64,000 bases of DNA from Sphingobacterium sp. SRCM116780 (GTDB lineage: Bacteria; Bacteroidota; Bacteroidia; Sphingobacteriales; Sphingobacteriaceae): NCBI RefSeq assembly GCF_021442025.1, contig NZ_CP090446.1:2046001-2110000 (forward strand), in the 5' to 3' direction. A model generated the notes under the pieces. The model made no database searches, was not told where the DNA came from, and saw only the letters and a list, made by a program, of their open reading frames with translations. This document shows, piece after piece, positions 53,753-64,000 of the stretch. How positions within the stretch are numbered: the stretch's first letter is position 1; each line of letters starts with the position of its first letter. The position numbers were made by a program, and so were the translations under genes.

Positions 53753-56161
53753 TTATTTCACTTTACTTGCTTTTACTGCGGTTGCTTTTTTTGCGGCTAT
53801 CTTTTTTGCAGGAGCTTTTTTCGTCGTTGTTGTTTTCTTTGCGGTAACCTTTGTCTTTCCTTTTGGAGCATCCGCTTCTGCCCATTTTAAGACATCTTCG
53901 TAAGTAATTTTTTCAACTTCTGCTCCTTTCGGAATTTTTAAATTTTGCTTTCCAAAACGTACAAATGGTCCCCAACGTCCTTGTTCAATTTGTGCTTCCG
54001 GATTTTCATCAAAAACACGAATTACCTTCTCAATATCCTTTTGTCTTTTATCTTTAATAATTTGAATACATTCTTCTTCCGTTACATCTAAAGGATCAAC
54101 CTCTTTTGGTAATGAATAGAAGGAAGAATTATGACGAATATAGGGTCCAAATCGACCAATCGCAACAGTCATTTCTTTTTCTTCAAACTCTCCTATTTTT
54201 TTAGGTAATTTGAATAATTCCATCGCGTCTTCAAAAGTAATCGTTTCGATCATTTGTCCTTTTCGTAAAGAAGCAAACCGCGGTTTCTCTTCATCATCTT
54301 GTGCACCTATCTGAACCAAAGGTCCAAATTTACCGATACGAACCGATACTGGTTTTCCTGAAACAGGATCTATGCCTAGTTCTCTTTCATTATTAGCACG
54401 CTCCGCATTTTCCAATGTATCTTGTACTTCTGAATGAAAAGGGCCATAAAAATCACGTAACATATCTGTCCATTCAGTCGAACCATGTGCGATCTCATCA
54501 AATTCCTTTTCTACTTTAGCAGTAAAATTAAAATCGACAATTCCTTTAAAGTGTTCCACCAAAAAGTCATTGACAACAATACCAATATCTGTCGGAAACA
54601 TCTTTCCTTTCTCAGCACCAGTCATTTCAGTTTTTGTTACTGCAGAAACGTTTCCATTTTCCAAATTCAAGACACGATAATCACGAGAACGGCCTTCACG
54701 TTCTTCTTTTACCACATATCCACGATTTTGAATCGTTGAAATTGTTGGTGCATAGGTAGAAGGTCTACCGATTCCCAATTCTTCCAATTTCTTAACTAAA
54801 GCAGCTTCTGTATAACGAGCAGGTGGGCGTGTGAATCGCTCTGTCGCATTCATATTTTTCAATACCACAGATTGACCAATCGACAATGGAGGTAATATTG
54901 AATTATCGCTATCCTCATCATTATTCTGATCCTGTTCTTCATCTGTTGATTCAAAATAAACTTTCAGGAAACCATCAAATTTCATCACCTCTCCAGAAGC
55001 AGATAAGTCCTCTTTACGCGTAGAAATAGAAATCTTCGCTAATGTTTTTTCAAACTCTGCTTCACTCATTTGAGAAGCAATGGCACGTTTCCAAATCAAT
55101 TCGTACAAACGTCTCTCTGCAGCATCGCCTTCGATACTATGTTCAGAAAAATACGTTGGACGAATGGCTTCGTGGGCTTCTTGTGCTCCAGATGTCTTGG
55201 TTTTATATTTTCTTAGCTTATGATATTTATCACCATAAGCAGAACGGATTTCTTTTTCAGCCGCTTCAATTGCTGTATCACTCAAATTAACAGAATCGGT
55301 ACGCATATAAGTAATACGTCCAGCTTCATATAATCGTTGTGCTACTTGCATCGTACGCGCCACAGAGAAACCAAGTTTACGACTGGCCTCTTGTTGTAGT
55401 GTAGAAGTTGTAAATGGAGCTGCAGGAGCGCGTTTAGCAGGTTTTGTTTCTAAACTTTTAACTGCAAACTCTGCAGTTCTACAATCGTCTAAAAACTGCT
55501 TTGCTTCTGCCTCCGTAGCAAAACGATGAGGCAACTCTGCTCTGAAACTATCTTTAATTTTTCCTGTATGAAAAAATGCAACAATTCGAAATGAAGCTTC
55601 TGCATTAAATTTGATGACTTCGCGTTCACGGTCAACAATCAAACGTACAGCAACCGATTGTACACGTCCTGCTGATAAAGAAGGTTTTACTTTTTTCCAC
55701 AATACAGGGGAAAGTTCAAAACCTACTAAACGATCCAGTACACGACGTGCCTGTTGTGCATTCACTAAATTATAATCTATTTTACGAGGATTCTCAATAG
55801 CCTTTAAAATAGCTGGTTTTGTAATTTCATGAAAAACAATACGTTTGGTACTTTCATCTTTCAATCCTAGAGTCTCAAATAAATGCCAAGATATAGCTTC
55901 CCCCTCGCGGTCCTCATCGGACGCTAACCAAACCGTTTCAGCGGCTTTAGCTAATTTCTTTAACTCACTGACTACAGCCTTTTTATCGGATGGAACTTCA
56001 TACTTTTGTTGAAAATCTTTTTCTGTATCAATAGCATCATCGGTCTTCACCAAATCACGAATATGTCCGTAACTCGACTTTACTAAAAAGTCTTTTCCTA
56101 AATACCCTTCTATTGTTTTCGCTTTTGCTGGAGACTCTACTATGAGTAAATTTTTAGCCAT
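53753..56161 (-). CDS. topA: DNA topoisomerase I with lysine-rich C-terminal tail
   Basis: 802 residues. Toprim domain 'LLIVESPAKAKTIEGYLGKD' at the start with 'ASDEDREGEAISWHL', the active tyrosine in 'AGRITYMRTDSVNLSD', and 'GIGRPSTYAPTISTIQNRGY'. The C-terminus has several topoisomerase C-terminal repeats ('GRFGPYIRHNSSFYSLPK', 'GRWGPFVRFGKQNLKIPKG') instead of zinc ribbons. It ends in about 38 residues dominated by Lys, Ala and Thr ('TTTTKKAPAKKIAAKKATAV'), like histone H1 tails, which should bind DNA. The enzyme relaxes negative supercoils. Confidence 0.96.
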   Translation of the reverse strand: MAKNLLIVESPAKAKTIEGYLGKDFLVKSSYGHIRDLVKTDDAIDTEKDFQQKYEVPSDKKAVVSELKKLAKAAETVWLASDEDREGEAISWHLFETLGLKDESTKRIVFHEITKPAILKAIENPRKIDYNLVNAQQARRVLDRLVGFELSPVLWKKVKPSLSAGRVQSVAVRLIVDREREVIKFNAEASFRIVAFFHTGKIKDSFRAELPHRFATEAEAKQFLDDCRTAEFAVKSLETKPAKRAPAAPFTTSTLQQEASRKLGFSVARTMQVAQRLYEAGRITYMRTDSVNLSDTAIEAAEKEIRSAYGDKYHKLRKYKTKTSGAQEAHEAIRPTYFSEHSIEGDAAERRLYELIWKRAIASQMSEAEFEKTLAKISISTRKEDLSASGEVMKFDGFLKVYFESTDEEQDQNNDEDSDNSILPPLSIGQSVVLKNMNATERFTRPPARYTEAALVKKLEELGIGRPSTYAPTISTIQNRGYVVKEEREGRSRDYRVLNLENGNVSAVTKTEMTGAEKGKMFPTDIGIVVNDFLVEHFKGIVDFNFTAKVEKEFDEIAHGSTEWTDMLRDFYGPFHSEVQDTLENAERANNERELGIDPVSGKPVSVRIGKFGPLVQIGAQDDEEKPRFASLRKGQMIETITFEDAMELFKLPKKIGEFEEKEMTVAIGRFGPYIRHNSSFYSLPKEVDPLDVTEEECIQIIKDKRQKDIEKVIRVFDENPEAQIEQGRWGPFVRFGKQNLKIPKGAEVEKITYEDVLKWAEADAPKGKTKVTAKKTTTTKKAPAKKIAAKKATAVKASKVK

Positions 56162-56310
56162 TTAAATTTGAGATTTGTGCAAATAAAGGCATTTCTTTAA
56201 GGAATGACAATATTTTTAGCTTTTTTTTACATAAATTAAAGAAAAAAAATAATAACAAGCTTCTTTTGTTAAAATCAATTCCTGTCGATTGTGAATAAAT
56301 GGCCTGTTTC

Positions 56311-57075
56311 CTACTCCGCAATAATCAATTTAACCCCAAGTTTTTCAATCTCTTCTTTATAGTATTGACTCACTCCGTTATCTGTTATGATAAAATCAAT
56401 TTCATCAAAAGCACATATACGTCCAAAAGATTTTCTTCCAAACTTAGAAGAATCGGCCAATACAATCACTTTTTGTGCCGCTTGAATCATTGCCTTGTTC
56501 AACTTCGCCTCTTGGCCCGATGTCGTCGAAAGTCCATAGGTCAAATCTATACCATCCACCCCTATAAATAACTTTGAACAAAAGTAATCGCCTAGAATTT
56601 GTTCCGCATAATGACCAGAAATAGAGATACTACTTTTTCTAAGAATGCCTGGTAATTGCAAAACTTCAACTGCAGCAAATTGATTTAATCTCATGCTCAC
56701 TTGTAATGATGAGGTAATAACATTCAATTCCATATGTGGATCCATTGCATCCGCTAAAGCATGCATAGTTGTTCCTGAAGCTATAATGATGGATTCATTG
56801 GGTTCAATATATGAAACAGCTCGTTTACTAATCAATGCTTTCTCTTTTGAATAATACTTTTCCTTTTCAAAAACATTACGATCGATGATGTATGGATTTT
56901 TATTGGTAGCACCACCATGGGTTCGAAAAAGTAAATTTGAATCTTCTAATTGCTTCAGATCCTTTCTTATGGTTACAGTCGAAACATTTAAATCTTTACA
57001 TAACTGCATAACAGATATATGCTCTGATTCTTTTAATTGAGCTAAAATGTATTCATGTCTATCGATTAGATTCAT
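56311..57075 (-). CDS. DeoR/GlpR-family transcriptional regulator of glycerol genes
   Basis: 254 residues. N-terminal winged helix 'RHEYILAQLKESEHISVMQL' continuing 'CKDLNVSTVTIRKDLKQLED' (residues 6-47), then a DeoR effector domain related to phosphosugar isomerases with 'IIIASGTTMHALADAM' (phosphate-binding loop) and 'VIVLADSSKFGRKSFGRI'. It is divergent from glpD-glpK-glpF, with two TTTCGTTT repeats in the spacer as candidate sites. By analogy it represses the genes until glycerol 3-phosphate or a related sugar phosphate binds. Confidence 0.92.
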   Translation of the reverse strand: MNLIDRHEYILAQLKESEHISVMQLCKDLNVSTVTIRKDLKQLEDSNLLFRTHGGATNKNPYIIDRNVFEKEKYYSKEKALISKRAVSYIEPNESIIIASGTTMHALADAMDPHMELNVITSSLQVSMRLNQFAAVEVLQLPGILRKSSISISGHYAEQILGDYFCSKLFIGVDGIDLTYGLSTTSGQEAKLNKAMIQAAQKVIVLADSSKFGRKSFGRICAFDEIDFIITDNGVSQYYKEEIEKLGVKLIIAE

Positions 57076-57143
57076 AAGAAAATAAGATGGTTTTTCGCAA
57101 GTTACTACTAATTATGAAATAAATAAAACAAACCTTCATAAGC

Positions 57144-57179
57144 TTTCGTTTGATTATTAAAATGTTTCGTTTATATTTG
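57144..57179 (+). promoter_or_regulatory. glpD promoter with two overlapping TTTCGTTT operator repeats
   Basis: TTTG at 57149-57152, 19 bases, then TATATTTG at 57172-57179: a full match to the Bacteroidota sigma-A consensus TTTG-N19-TAnnTTTG. TTTCGTTT occurs at 57144-57151 and 57165-57172, overlapping the -33 and -7 boxes. The copies are 21 bases apart, two helical turns, so a DeoR-type repressor bound there would block polymerase. Confidence 0.8.
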
Positions 57180-57234
57180 AACAATACAATTAAAGAATAC
57201 AAATGAAACCAAGCATAATAACTCCAATACATGT

Positions 57235-58812
57235 ATGATCAATTTTAACAGAAATACGAACCTAGAAACGATAAGAAGTACTTCCCAATGGGATATCGTC
57301 ATTATTGGAGGGGGTGCCACTGGTCTTGGAATTGCTGTTGACGCAGCTTCCAGGGGATTCAAAACATTACTCCTAGAGAAGTATGATTTTGCAAAGGCAA
57401 CATCCAGCAGAAGCACAAAATTGGTGCATGGTGGTGTACGATATTTAGCAAATGGTGATATTAAACTTGTTTATTCAGCGTTGCATGAAAGAGGATTAAT
57501 TTTCAAAAATGCTCCTCATTTAGCTAGAGTCCAAAGTTTTATTATCCCTTGCTACTCCTTTTTTAGTAAATGGAAATTTCTAATTGGCCTCAAAGTTTAC
57601 GATTGGATGGCGGGCAAATATAGAATTGGATCATCTCAGTTTTTGTCTAATAGTCAAGTGATCTCCAAACTTCATTCTGTCAAACAAGAAGGACTGCAGG
57701 GAGGAATTATCTATTATGACGGCCAATTTGATGATGCTAGATTTGCCATTAATTTAGCTCAATCTGCAAATACATTAGGGGCAACAGTGCTCAATTATTG
57801 TGATGTAAATGCCATAAAAAAAGATGCTAACGGATCTGTTTCAGGAGTTACATTTCGAGATATTGAATCAAATGAAACTTTTGAAATAAAATCAAAAACG
57901 GTCATTAATGCCACAGGAATTTTTGTTGATGATATTTTAAAAATGGAATCTCCAAATCATAAAAATTTAGTACGCCCCTCTCAAGGTACACATATCGTCA
58001 TTGACAAAAAATTTTTAGGAAAAGAAGATGCACTTATGATTCCAGAGACGACAGATGGGCGTGTGTTATTTGGTGTTCCATGGCACGATCATATCTTACT
58101 AGGGACAACGGACACGCCTTTAAATGTTCATAGCATTGAACCCAGACCTTTAGAAGAAGAAGTAGAATTTATTCTCAATACTGCTAAAAACTACCTCAAT
58201 CCTGCTCCAACAAGAGCAGATATACTCAGCGTATTTGCAGGTTTGAGACCATTGGCAGCGCCAAAAGAGGAAGGTCAAATTTCTACAAAAGAAATCTCTC
58301 GAGATCATAAATTGATCAGTAGTCCATCCGGTCTTATTACAATCACAGGAGGAAAATGGACTACTTATCGTAAAATGGCAGAAGAAACGGTAAATAAAGC
58401 CATTGAAATTGGAAAATTAAATCAAGCTCCTTGTGTCACCAAAACATTAAAGATACATGGTTATCAACAAGAGAAACAAGAAGGACATTGGCAATTTTAT
58501 GGATCTGATGCAAAATTGATTCAAGATTTAGTGTTAGAAAATGAGAATCTTGCTCAAAAGATTCATCCAAAGTTTGATCATATTGCTGCTGAAGTTGTCT
58601 GGGCTGTACGACATGAAATGGCAAGATGTCTAGAAGATGTATTAGCTAGAAGAATACGTATGTTATTTTTAGACCCAAAAGCGGCAATGGAAGCTGCTCC
58701 CTTCGTTGTTCGAATTATGGCTACTGAACTCAATCAATCGCAAGCATGGAAGGATGAGCAGTTAACCTTATTTCTAGCACTTTGTAAAAACTATACTTAT
58801 CATTTATCATAA
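57235..58812 (+). CDS. glpD: glycerol-3-phosphate dehydrogenase, FAD-dependent aerobic type
   Basis: 525 residues. FAD fold 'DIVIIGGGATGLGIAVDAAS' followed by 'EKYDFAKATSSRSTKLVHGG' and 'VRYLANGDIKLV' is the GlpA/GlpD signature. 'TVINATGIFVDDI', 'VRPSQGTHIVIDKKFLG', 'GTTDTPLNVH' and 'ITGGKWTTYRKMAEETVNKA' complete it. The C-terminal helical domain (about 395-525) is present. It oxidises glycerol 3-phosphate to dihydroxyacetone phosphate, passing electrons to the quinone pool at the membrane. First gene of the glpD-glpK-glpF operon, with its promoter visible. Confidence 0.96.
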   Translation: MINFNRNTNLETIRSTSQWDIVIIGGGATGLGIAVDAASRGFKTLLLEKYDFAKATSSRSTKLVHGGVRYLANGDIKLVYSALHERGLIFKNAPHLARVQSFIIPCYSFFSKWKFLIGLKVYDWMAGKYRIGSSQFLSNSQVISKLHSVKQEGLQGGIIYYDGQFDDARFAINLAQSANTLGATVLNYCDVNAIKKDANGSVSGVTFRDIESNETFEIKSKTVINATGIFVDDILKMESPNHKNLVRPSQGTHIVIDKKFLGKEDALMIPETTDGRVLFGVPWHDHILLGTTDTPLNVHSIEPRPLEEEVEFILNTAKNYLNPAPTRADILSVFAGLRPLAAPKEEGQISTKEISRDHKLISSPSGLITITGGKWTTYRKMAEETVNKAIEIGKLNQAPCVTKTLKIHGYQQEKQEGHWQFYGSDAKLIQDLVLENENLAQKIHPKFDHIAAEVVWAVRHEMARCLEDVLARRIRMLFLDPKAAMEAAPFVVRIMATELNQSQAWKDEQLTLFLALCKNYTYHLS

Positions 58813-58824
58813 ACCTATTCACTG

Positions 58825-60333
58825 ATGAATACAACAGATTACATTTTGGCATTAGACCAAGGAACAACAAGTTCAAGAGCGATTATCTTTTCTAAGTCAG
58901 GAAAAATTGAAGCTGTTGCACAAAAAGAATTTACACAAATTTATCCAGAATCAGGTTGGGTGGAGCACGATCCTAAAGAAATCTGGTCAAGTCAGCTTTC
59001 TGTTTTTACAGAAGTCATGGCAAAAATGAAAATAACACCTAAGAATATAAAAGGTATTGGCATTACAAACCAAAGAGAAACAACCATTATTTGGGATAGA
59101 AAGACTGGTGAACCTATCTATAATGCCATTGTTTGGCAAGACAGAAGAACAGCAGACTATTGTAAAAATATCGAAAATCAAGGGCACGGAGATGCTATTC
59201 AACGCAAAACAGGTCTTCGTATAGATGCTTATTTCTCTGCATCAAAAATCAATTGGATATTGGATAATGTCAAGGGTGCTAGAGAAAAGGCAAATGCTGG
59301 TGACCTTGCTTTTGGGACTGTGGATAGTTGGCTTATATGGAATTTAACCAATGGAGAAGTACACGTCACGGATGTATCCAATGCTTCCAGAACAATGTTG
59401 TACAATATTGAGACATTGAATTGGGACAAAGATCTATTAACATTATTTGATATTCCTGAAAGTATCCTTCCTCGAGTTGCATCTTCTTCGGAGATTTATG
59501 GTCAGACTTCGGGACAAATCCTATCCAGTAAAATTCCAATCGCCGGAATTGCCGGAGATCAACAAGCGGCTCTTTTTGGACAAATGTGCACAGAAAAGGG
59601 TATGGTAAAAAATACCTACGGAACAGGATGCTTTTTATTAATGAATATTGGTACAAAACCAATTCTATCAAAAAATAATTTAGTGACCACTATTGGCTGG
59701 AAGATTGGCAATCAAGTCGTTTATGCCTTGGAAGGTAGTATTTTTATTGGTGGAGCCGTTGTTCAATGGTTAAGAGATGAATTGGGCATTATTAAAACTT
59801 CTTTAGAGATAGAAAAACTGGCTAAAAGTGTAAAAGACAGTAATGGTGTTTACCTCGTTCCTGCTTTTTCAGGTTTAGGAGCTCCACATTGGAACCCATA
59901 TGCACGCGGTACTATTGTGGGAATTTCTAGAGGAACAAATGCGGCACATATCGCTCGTGCAGCCTTAGAAGGAATCGCTTTTCAAATAACAGACATCTTG
60001 ACCGCTATGCAATCTGATGCGCAAACGGATATTAAGGAACTCCGTGTGGATGGAGGAGCGAGTGCAAATGATTTTCTTATGCAAACACAAGCTAATTTTC
60101 TAAACGTAGTAACATTACGTCCTGAAGTGGTAGAAACCACGGCATTAGGTGCTGCTTATTTGGCTGGTCTGGCTGTCGGATTTTGGTCCAGTATTGAAGA
60201 GATTGCTGCACAATGGACAATAAACAAAACCTTTACTCCTATTCCCGATGATACAGTTAAACACTCTTTGAAAGAATGGAATAGAGCTGTAGAGACTGCC
60301 AAATTTTGGGCAAATTATGATATGACTAATTAA
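58825..60333 (+). CDS. glpK: glycerol kinase
   Basis: 502 residues. '[19 protein letters not shown]' (phosphate loop), '[10 protein letters not shown]', '[20 protein letters not shown]', '[13 protein letters not shown]', '[15 protein letters not shown]' and '[19 protein letters not shown]' are the FGGY and glycerol kinase signatures. It phosphorylates glycerol with ATP, trapping it in the cell. It lies 12 bases after glpD and 9 before glpF, so one transcript is near certain. Confidence 0.97.
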   Translation: MNTTDYILALDQGTTSSRAIIFSKSGKIEAVAQKEFTQIYPESGWVEHDPKEIWSSQLSVFTEVMAKMKITPKNIKGIGITNQRETTIIWDRKTGEPIYNAIVWQDRRTADYCKNIENQGHGDAIQRKTGLRIDAYFSASKINWILDNVKGAREKANAGDLAFGTVDSWLIWNLTNGEVHVTDVSNASRTMLYNIETLNWDKDLLTLFDIPESILPRVASSSEIYGQTSGQILSSKIPIAGIAGDQQAALFGQMCTEKGMVKNTYGTGCFLLMNIGTKPILSKNNLVTTIGWKIGNQVVYALEGSIFIGGAVVQWLRDELGIIKTSLEIEKLAKSVKDSNGVYLVPAFSGLGAPHWNPYARGTIVGISRGTNAAHIARAALEGIAFQITDILTAMQSDAQTDIKELRVDGGASANDFLMQTQANFLNVVTLRPEVVETTALGAAYLAGLAVGFWSSIEEIAAQWTINKTFTPIPDDTVKHSLKEWNRAVETAKFWANYDMTN

Positions 60334-60342
60334 ATTTTTATT

Positions 60343-61068
60343 ATGAATGCATTATTAGCAGAATTTATTGGCACTTCTGTCCTGATCCTTCTTGGAGGTG
60401 GAGTTGTTGCGAATGTTGTTTTAAAAGATACAAAAGGAAATAATTCAGGATGGATCGTGATCTGTACCGCATGGGCATTAGCCGTATTTGCTGGAGTAAC
60501 TATAGCGGGACCATATAGTGGTGCTCATCTGAATCCTGCAGTTACTATCTCAAATCTTTTACTCGATAAGATGAGCCTTACTCTAGGGCTTCAATATATG
60601 CTGATGCAATTTTTAGGTGCTATGTTTGGATCTTTTATTGTGTGGTTAATGTATAAAGATCATTTTACGCAAACAGATGATGCAGGAGCAAAAGAAGCTA
60701 TTTTCTGTACAAGACCTGCTATTTTCAATCCTAAAATTAATATCATCAGTGAAATCGTTGGTACCTTTATATTGATCTTTTCAATTTTACATTTCACGAA
60801 TCCAACCACACATCAAGGAGAAACTTTTGGTTTAGGATCAATCGGTGCAATACCCGTGAGCTTTATTGTATGGGTCATTGGATTATCATTAGGAGGAACA
60901 ACTGGCTATGCTATCAATCCAGCTAGAGATCTAGGACCTCGAATTATGCATGCCTTATTACCAATAAAGAATAAAGAATCATTTAATATTTCTTATGCGT
61001 GGGTTCCTGTTATTGGACCAATCATTGGAAGTATTCTTGCGACTATGCTTTATCTATATATTAATTAG
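60343..61068 (+). CDS. glpF: glycerol facilitator / MIP-family aquaglyceroporin
   Basis: 241 residues, six membrane helices. The two NPA half-helices are 'GAHLNPAVTISN' and 'GYAINPARDLGPRI'. Asp after the second NPAR ('NPARDLGPR') is the mark of glycerol-conducting rather than water-only channels. It begins 'LLAEFIGTSVLILLGGGVVA'. It admits glycerol by diffusion for the kinase encoded just upstream. Last gene of the operon; a clear terminator follows at 61181-61224. Confidence 0.95.
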   Translation: MNALLAEFIGTSVLILLGGGVVANVVLKDTKGNNSGWIVICTAWALAVFAGVTIAGPYSGAHLNPAVTISNLLLDKMSLTLGLQYMLMQFLGAMFGSFIVWLMYKDHFTQTDDAGAKEAIFCTRPAIFNPKINIISEIVGTFILIFSILHFTNPTTHQGETFGLGSIGAIPVSFIVWVIGLSLGGTTGYAINPARDLGPRIMHALLPIKNKESFNISYAWVPVIGPIIGSILATMLYLYIN

Positions 61069-61180
61069 TTATCTCTTGAATTGCAGCTATCGAATTGCAT
61101 GAAATTAACTATTACTAATATAATAACTACAATCAGGCAATATGATGATCCGTTAATCGTAGCATACCGACTTGATCAAT

Positions 61181-61224
61181 AAAAGAAAACAGCTTTAAGT
61201 ATAAATTTAAAGCTGTTTTCTTTT
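61181..61224 (+). terminator. rho-independent terminator of the glp operon
   Basis: 17-base arms AAAAGAAAACAGCTTTA (61181-61197) and its complement (61208-61224) with a T-rich tail, about 110 bases after glpF. Confidence 0.85.
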
Positions 61225-61285
61225 ACTACCCTATTTCAGAAAAGTAATAGATGATAGTATACAAAAGTTGTAGACAGTCCTCTAG

Positions 61286-61312
61286 TTGAAGTGTTCCAAA
61301 GGGTCACTTCAA
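61286..61312. repeat. inverted repeat TTGAAGTG ... CACTTCAA
   Basis: 8-base arms at 61286-61293 and 61305-61312 with an 11-base spacer; no T-tract follows, so it is not a usual terminator. Confidence 0.6.
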
Positions 61313-61489
61313 TCTTCTTTGAAAACTAAAGTCTCAGACCAAAATATTATTGTATAAATGTTATAGTTGGTAACTGCAAAAGTTATAAATGTGGACACTA
61401 TTATCTCTATATCTTATTGTCATTGTTCCGTTTTAAATTTCATTGGTTCTACTCTATTTCCAGACAGAGTCTTCGGTTTTATATTGGGA

Positions 61490-61522
61490 TTTAAGTGACC
61501 GCTGAAAGAGCGGACACTTAAA
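61490..61522. repeat. inverted repeat TTTAAGTGACCGCT ... AGCGGACACTTAAA
   Basis: 14-base arms with a single mismatch and a GAAAG loop; followed by CCAGAGGGG rather than a T-tract. Shares the AAGTG/CACTT core with the repeat at 61286-61312, as terminal repeats of one mobile element might. Confidence 0.65.
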
Positions 61523-61707
61523 CCAGAGGGGTAATTTTAGTAACTCTTTGATTACATCAATTGCTTTTAGCAATATTAACAATCATACATATAGTATAAA
61601 AATTAATGTTCAGCTACAGAAAATCTTTAAAGTCAAACTTCACCACTATACAAAAAAGATGAGAATTTAAGCAAGAGAGAGAATTTGAGGGGAAAAGTAA
61701 AGTGCAC

Positions 61708-61736
61708 AAAAAAGCCTTTACTTTTCAGCAAAGGCT
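61708..61736 (-). terminator. rho-independent terminator of the rRNA operon
   Basis: Minus-strand stem AGCCTTT/AAAGGCT (arms 61730-61736 and 61713-61719) with a ten-base loop, followed by a U-run (plus-strand A-run at 61708-61713), 14 bases beyond the 5S gene. Confidence 0.85.
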
Positions 61737-61749
61737 TCTGTATAAAAAA

Positions 61750-61858
61750 AGGCACCGACCTACTCTCCCACCTGTTACGGCAATACCATCGGCTCTGGCG
61801 GGCTTGACTGCTCTGTTCGGAATGGGAAGAGGTAGACACCGCCGATATAGGCACCTAA
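61750..61858 (-). rRNA. 5S ribosomal RNA
   Basis: About 109 bases. Minus strand reads GGTGCCTATATCGGCGGTGT near its 5' end, then the conserved CCCATTCCGAACAGAG and the 3' end GGGAGAGTAGGTCGGTGCC, which pairs with the 5' end. Boundaries are good to a few bases. Confidence 0.93.
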
Positions 61859-61865
61859 AATGTTT

Positions 61866-62020
61866 TTTAGATATTAGATTTGAGATGGGAGATTTGAGAT
61901 AGTATATGGTCGCCCATGTATTTATCTTAAGTCTCATATTTGACATCAGATCGGAGGTCAGATCATTCCTTTCGGAAAATCTAGGTCTCTCATATCTATC
62001 GTCTCATATCTAATCTATAG
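61866..62020. repeat. 5S-23S spacer with inverted low-complexity AGATWTGAGA repeats
   Basis: Plus-strand 61867-61902 carries TTAGAT and two copies of AGATTTGAGAT. The inverse, TCTCATATCTATCGTCTCATATCTAATCT-like, lies at 61987-62018. The two blocks are imperfect inverted repeats that could pair in the precursor RNA, perhaps as a processing stem. No tRNA lies in this spacer. Confidence 0.6.
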
Positions 62021-62068
62021 ACAATTGAAAGAAAAAATCAAAGAGGAAGACAACAGTGTATGCGTTGC

Positions 62069-64000
<1,932 letters not shown>

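Larger units (their letters stand above)
61069..61707. other. 639-base spacer between glpF and the rRNA terminator
   Basis: No gene. Holds the glp terminator, two further inverted repeats that are not terminators (61286-61312 and 61490-61522), and otherwise AT-rich DNA. The repeats may be the remains of an insertion sequence. Confidence 0.5.

Noticed and set aside
61633..61946. Short frames over the 5S region and its flanks
   Set aside because: They overlap the 5S rRNA and its terminator and have no protein features.

Overview
The window is chromosomal backbone from a Bacteroidota bacterium. Gene content and protein sequence point to Sphingobacteriaceae, probably Sphingobacterium or a close relative; this is inferred from memory of the families, not from a search. 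Supporting signs are a SusC/SusD pair, FtsX-type ABC permeases of the Bacteroidota kind, a DUF1573 protein, AT-rich spacers, few Shine-Dalgarno sites, and promoters of the Bacteroidota type (TTTG, 19 bases, TAnnTTTG). The clearest such promoter lies before glpD.

Layout. 1-1208: the 3' end of a CocE/NonD-type hydrolase and a small four-helix membrane protein. 1215-7789: a leucine/branched-chain degradation cluster (crotonase-family protein, HMG-CoA lyase, acyl-CoA dehydrogenase, methylcrotonyl-CoA carboxylase beta, acetoacetyl-CoA synthetase); the biotin-carrying alpha subunit is absent. 8065-9111: a ferredoxin-type reductase. 9314-14328: a SusC/SusD pair. 14727-16676: a heme oxygenase with a small upstream ORF, then a superoxide dismutase with a Tat-type leader. 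16766-18431: SRPBCC protein, pyrE and a Nudix hydrolase. 18484-23639: SDR, old yellow enzyme, VOC protein, AI-2E transporter, a His-rich redoxin lipoprotein and GAPDH. 23749-29746: a TonB-dependent siderophore-type receptor, a serine hydrolase, an MBL-fold hydrolase and an outer-membrane barrel. 29801-34894: two unrelated aconitases in tandem (AcnB then mitochondrial-type aconitase). 35340-38304: rpe and a 7TM-HD phosphohydrolase.

38436-39680 holds a tRNA-Ser(GCT) whose 3' end and downstream terminator block are duplicated about 170 bases further on. The repeat is built of nested palindromes and is followed by 850 bases of apparently non-coding DNA. 39680-46255: GNAT acetyltransferase, FtsX permease with a likely two-site activator region, a transglutaminase-like anchored protein, an SH3-like secreted protein and a flavoprotein. 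46346-50431: kdsA and recQ divergent from kdsD, linking two KDO (lipopolysaccharide) genes. 50553-56161: DUF1573 protein, aminotransferase, a small coiled-coil protein, cmk, a conserved hypothetical and topA. 56311-61068: a complete glycerol module (DeoR-type regulator, glpD, glpK, glpF) with its promoter and repeated operator visible. 61708-64000: the 5S and the 3' two thirds of the 23S rRNA on the minus strand, running out of the window toward 16S.

No CRISPR array, intact insertion sequence, prophage or recognisable defence system is visible. The items most worth a second look are the tRNA-Ser repeat element, the paired palindromes upstream of the FtsX permease, the glp operator/promoter, the inverted repeat in the divergent leucine-degradation promoter region, the leader ORF of heme oxygenase, and the Cys/His/Asp protein at 43643.
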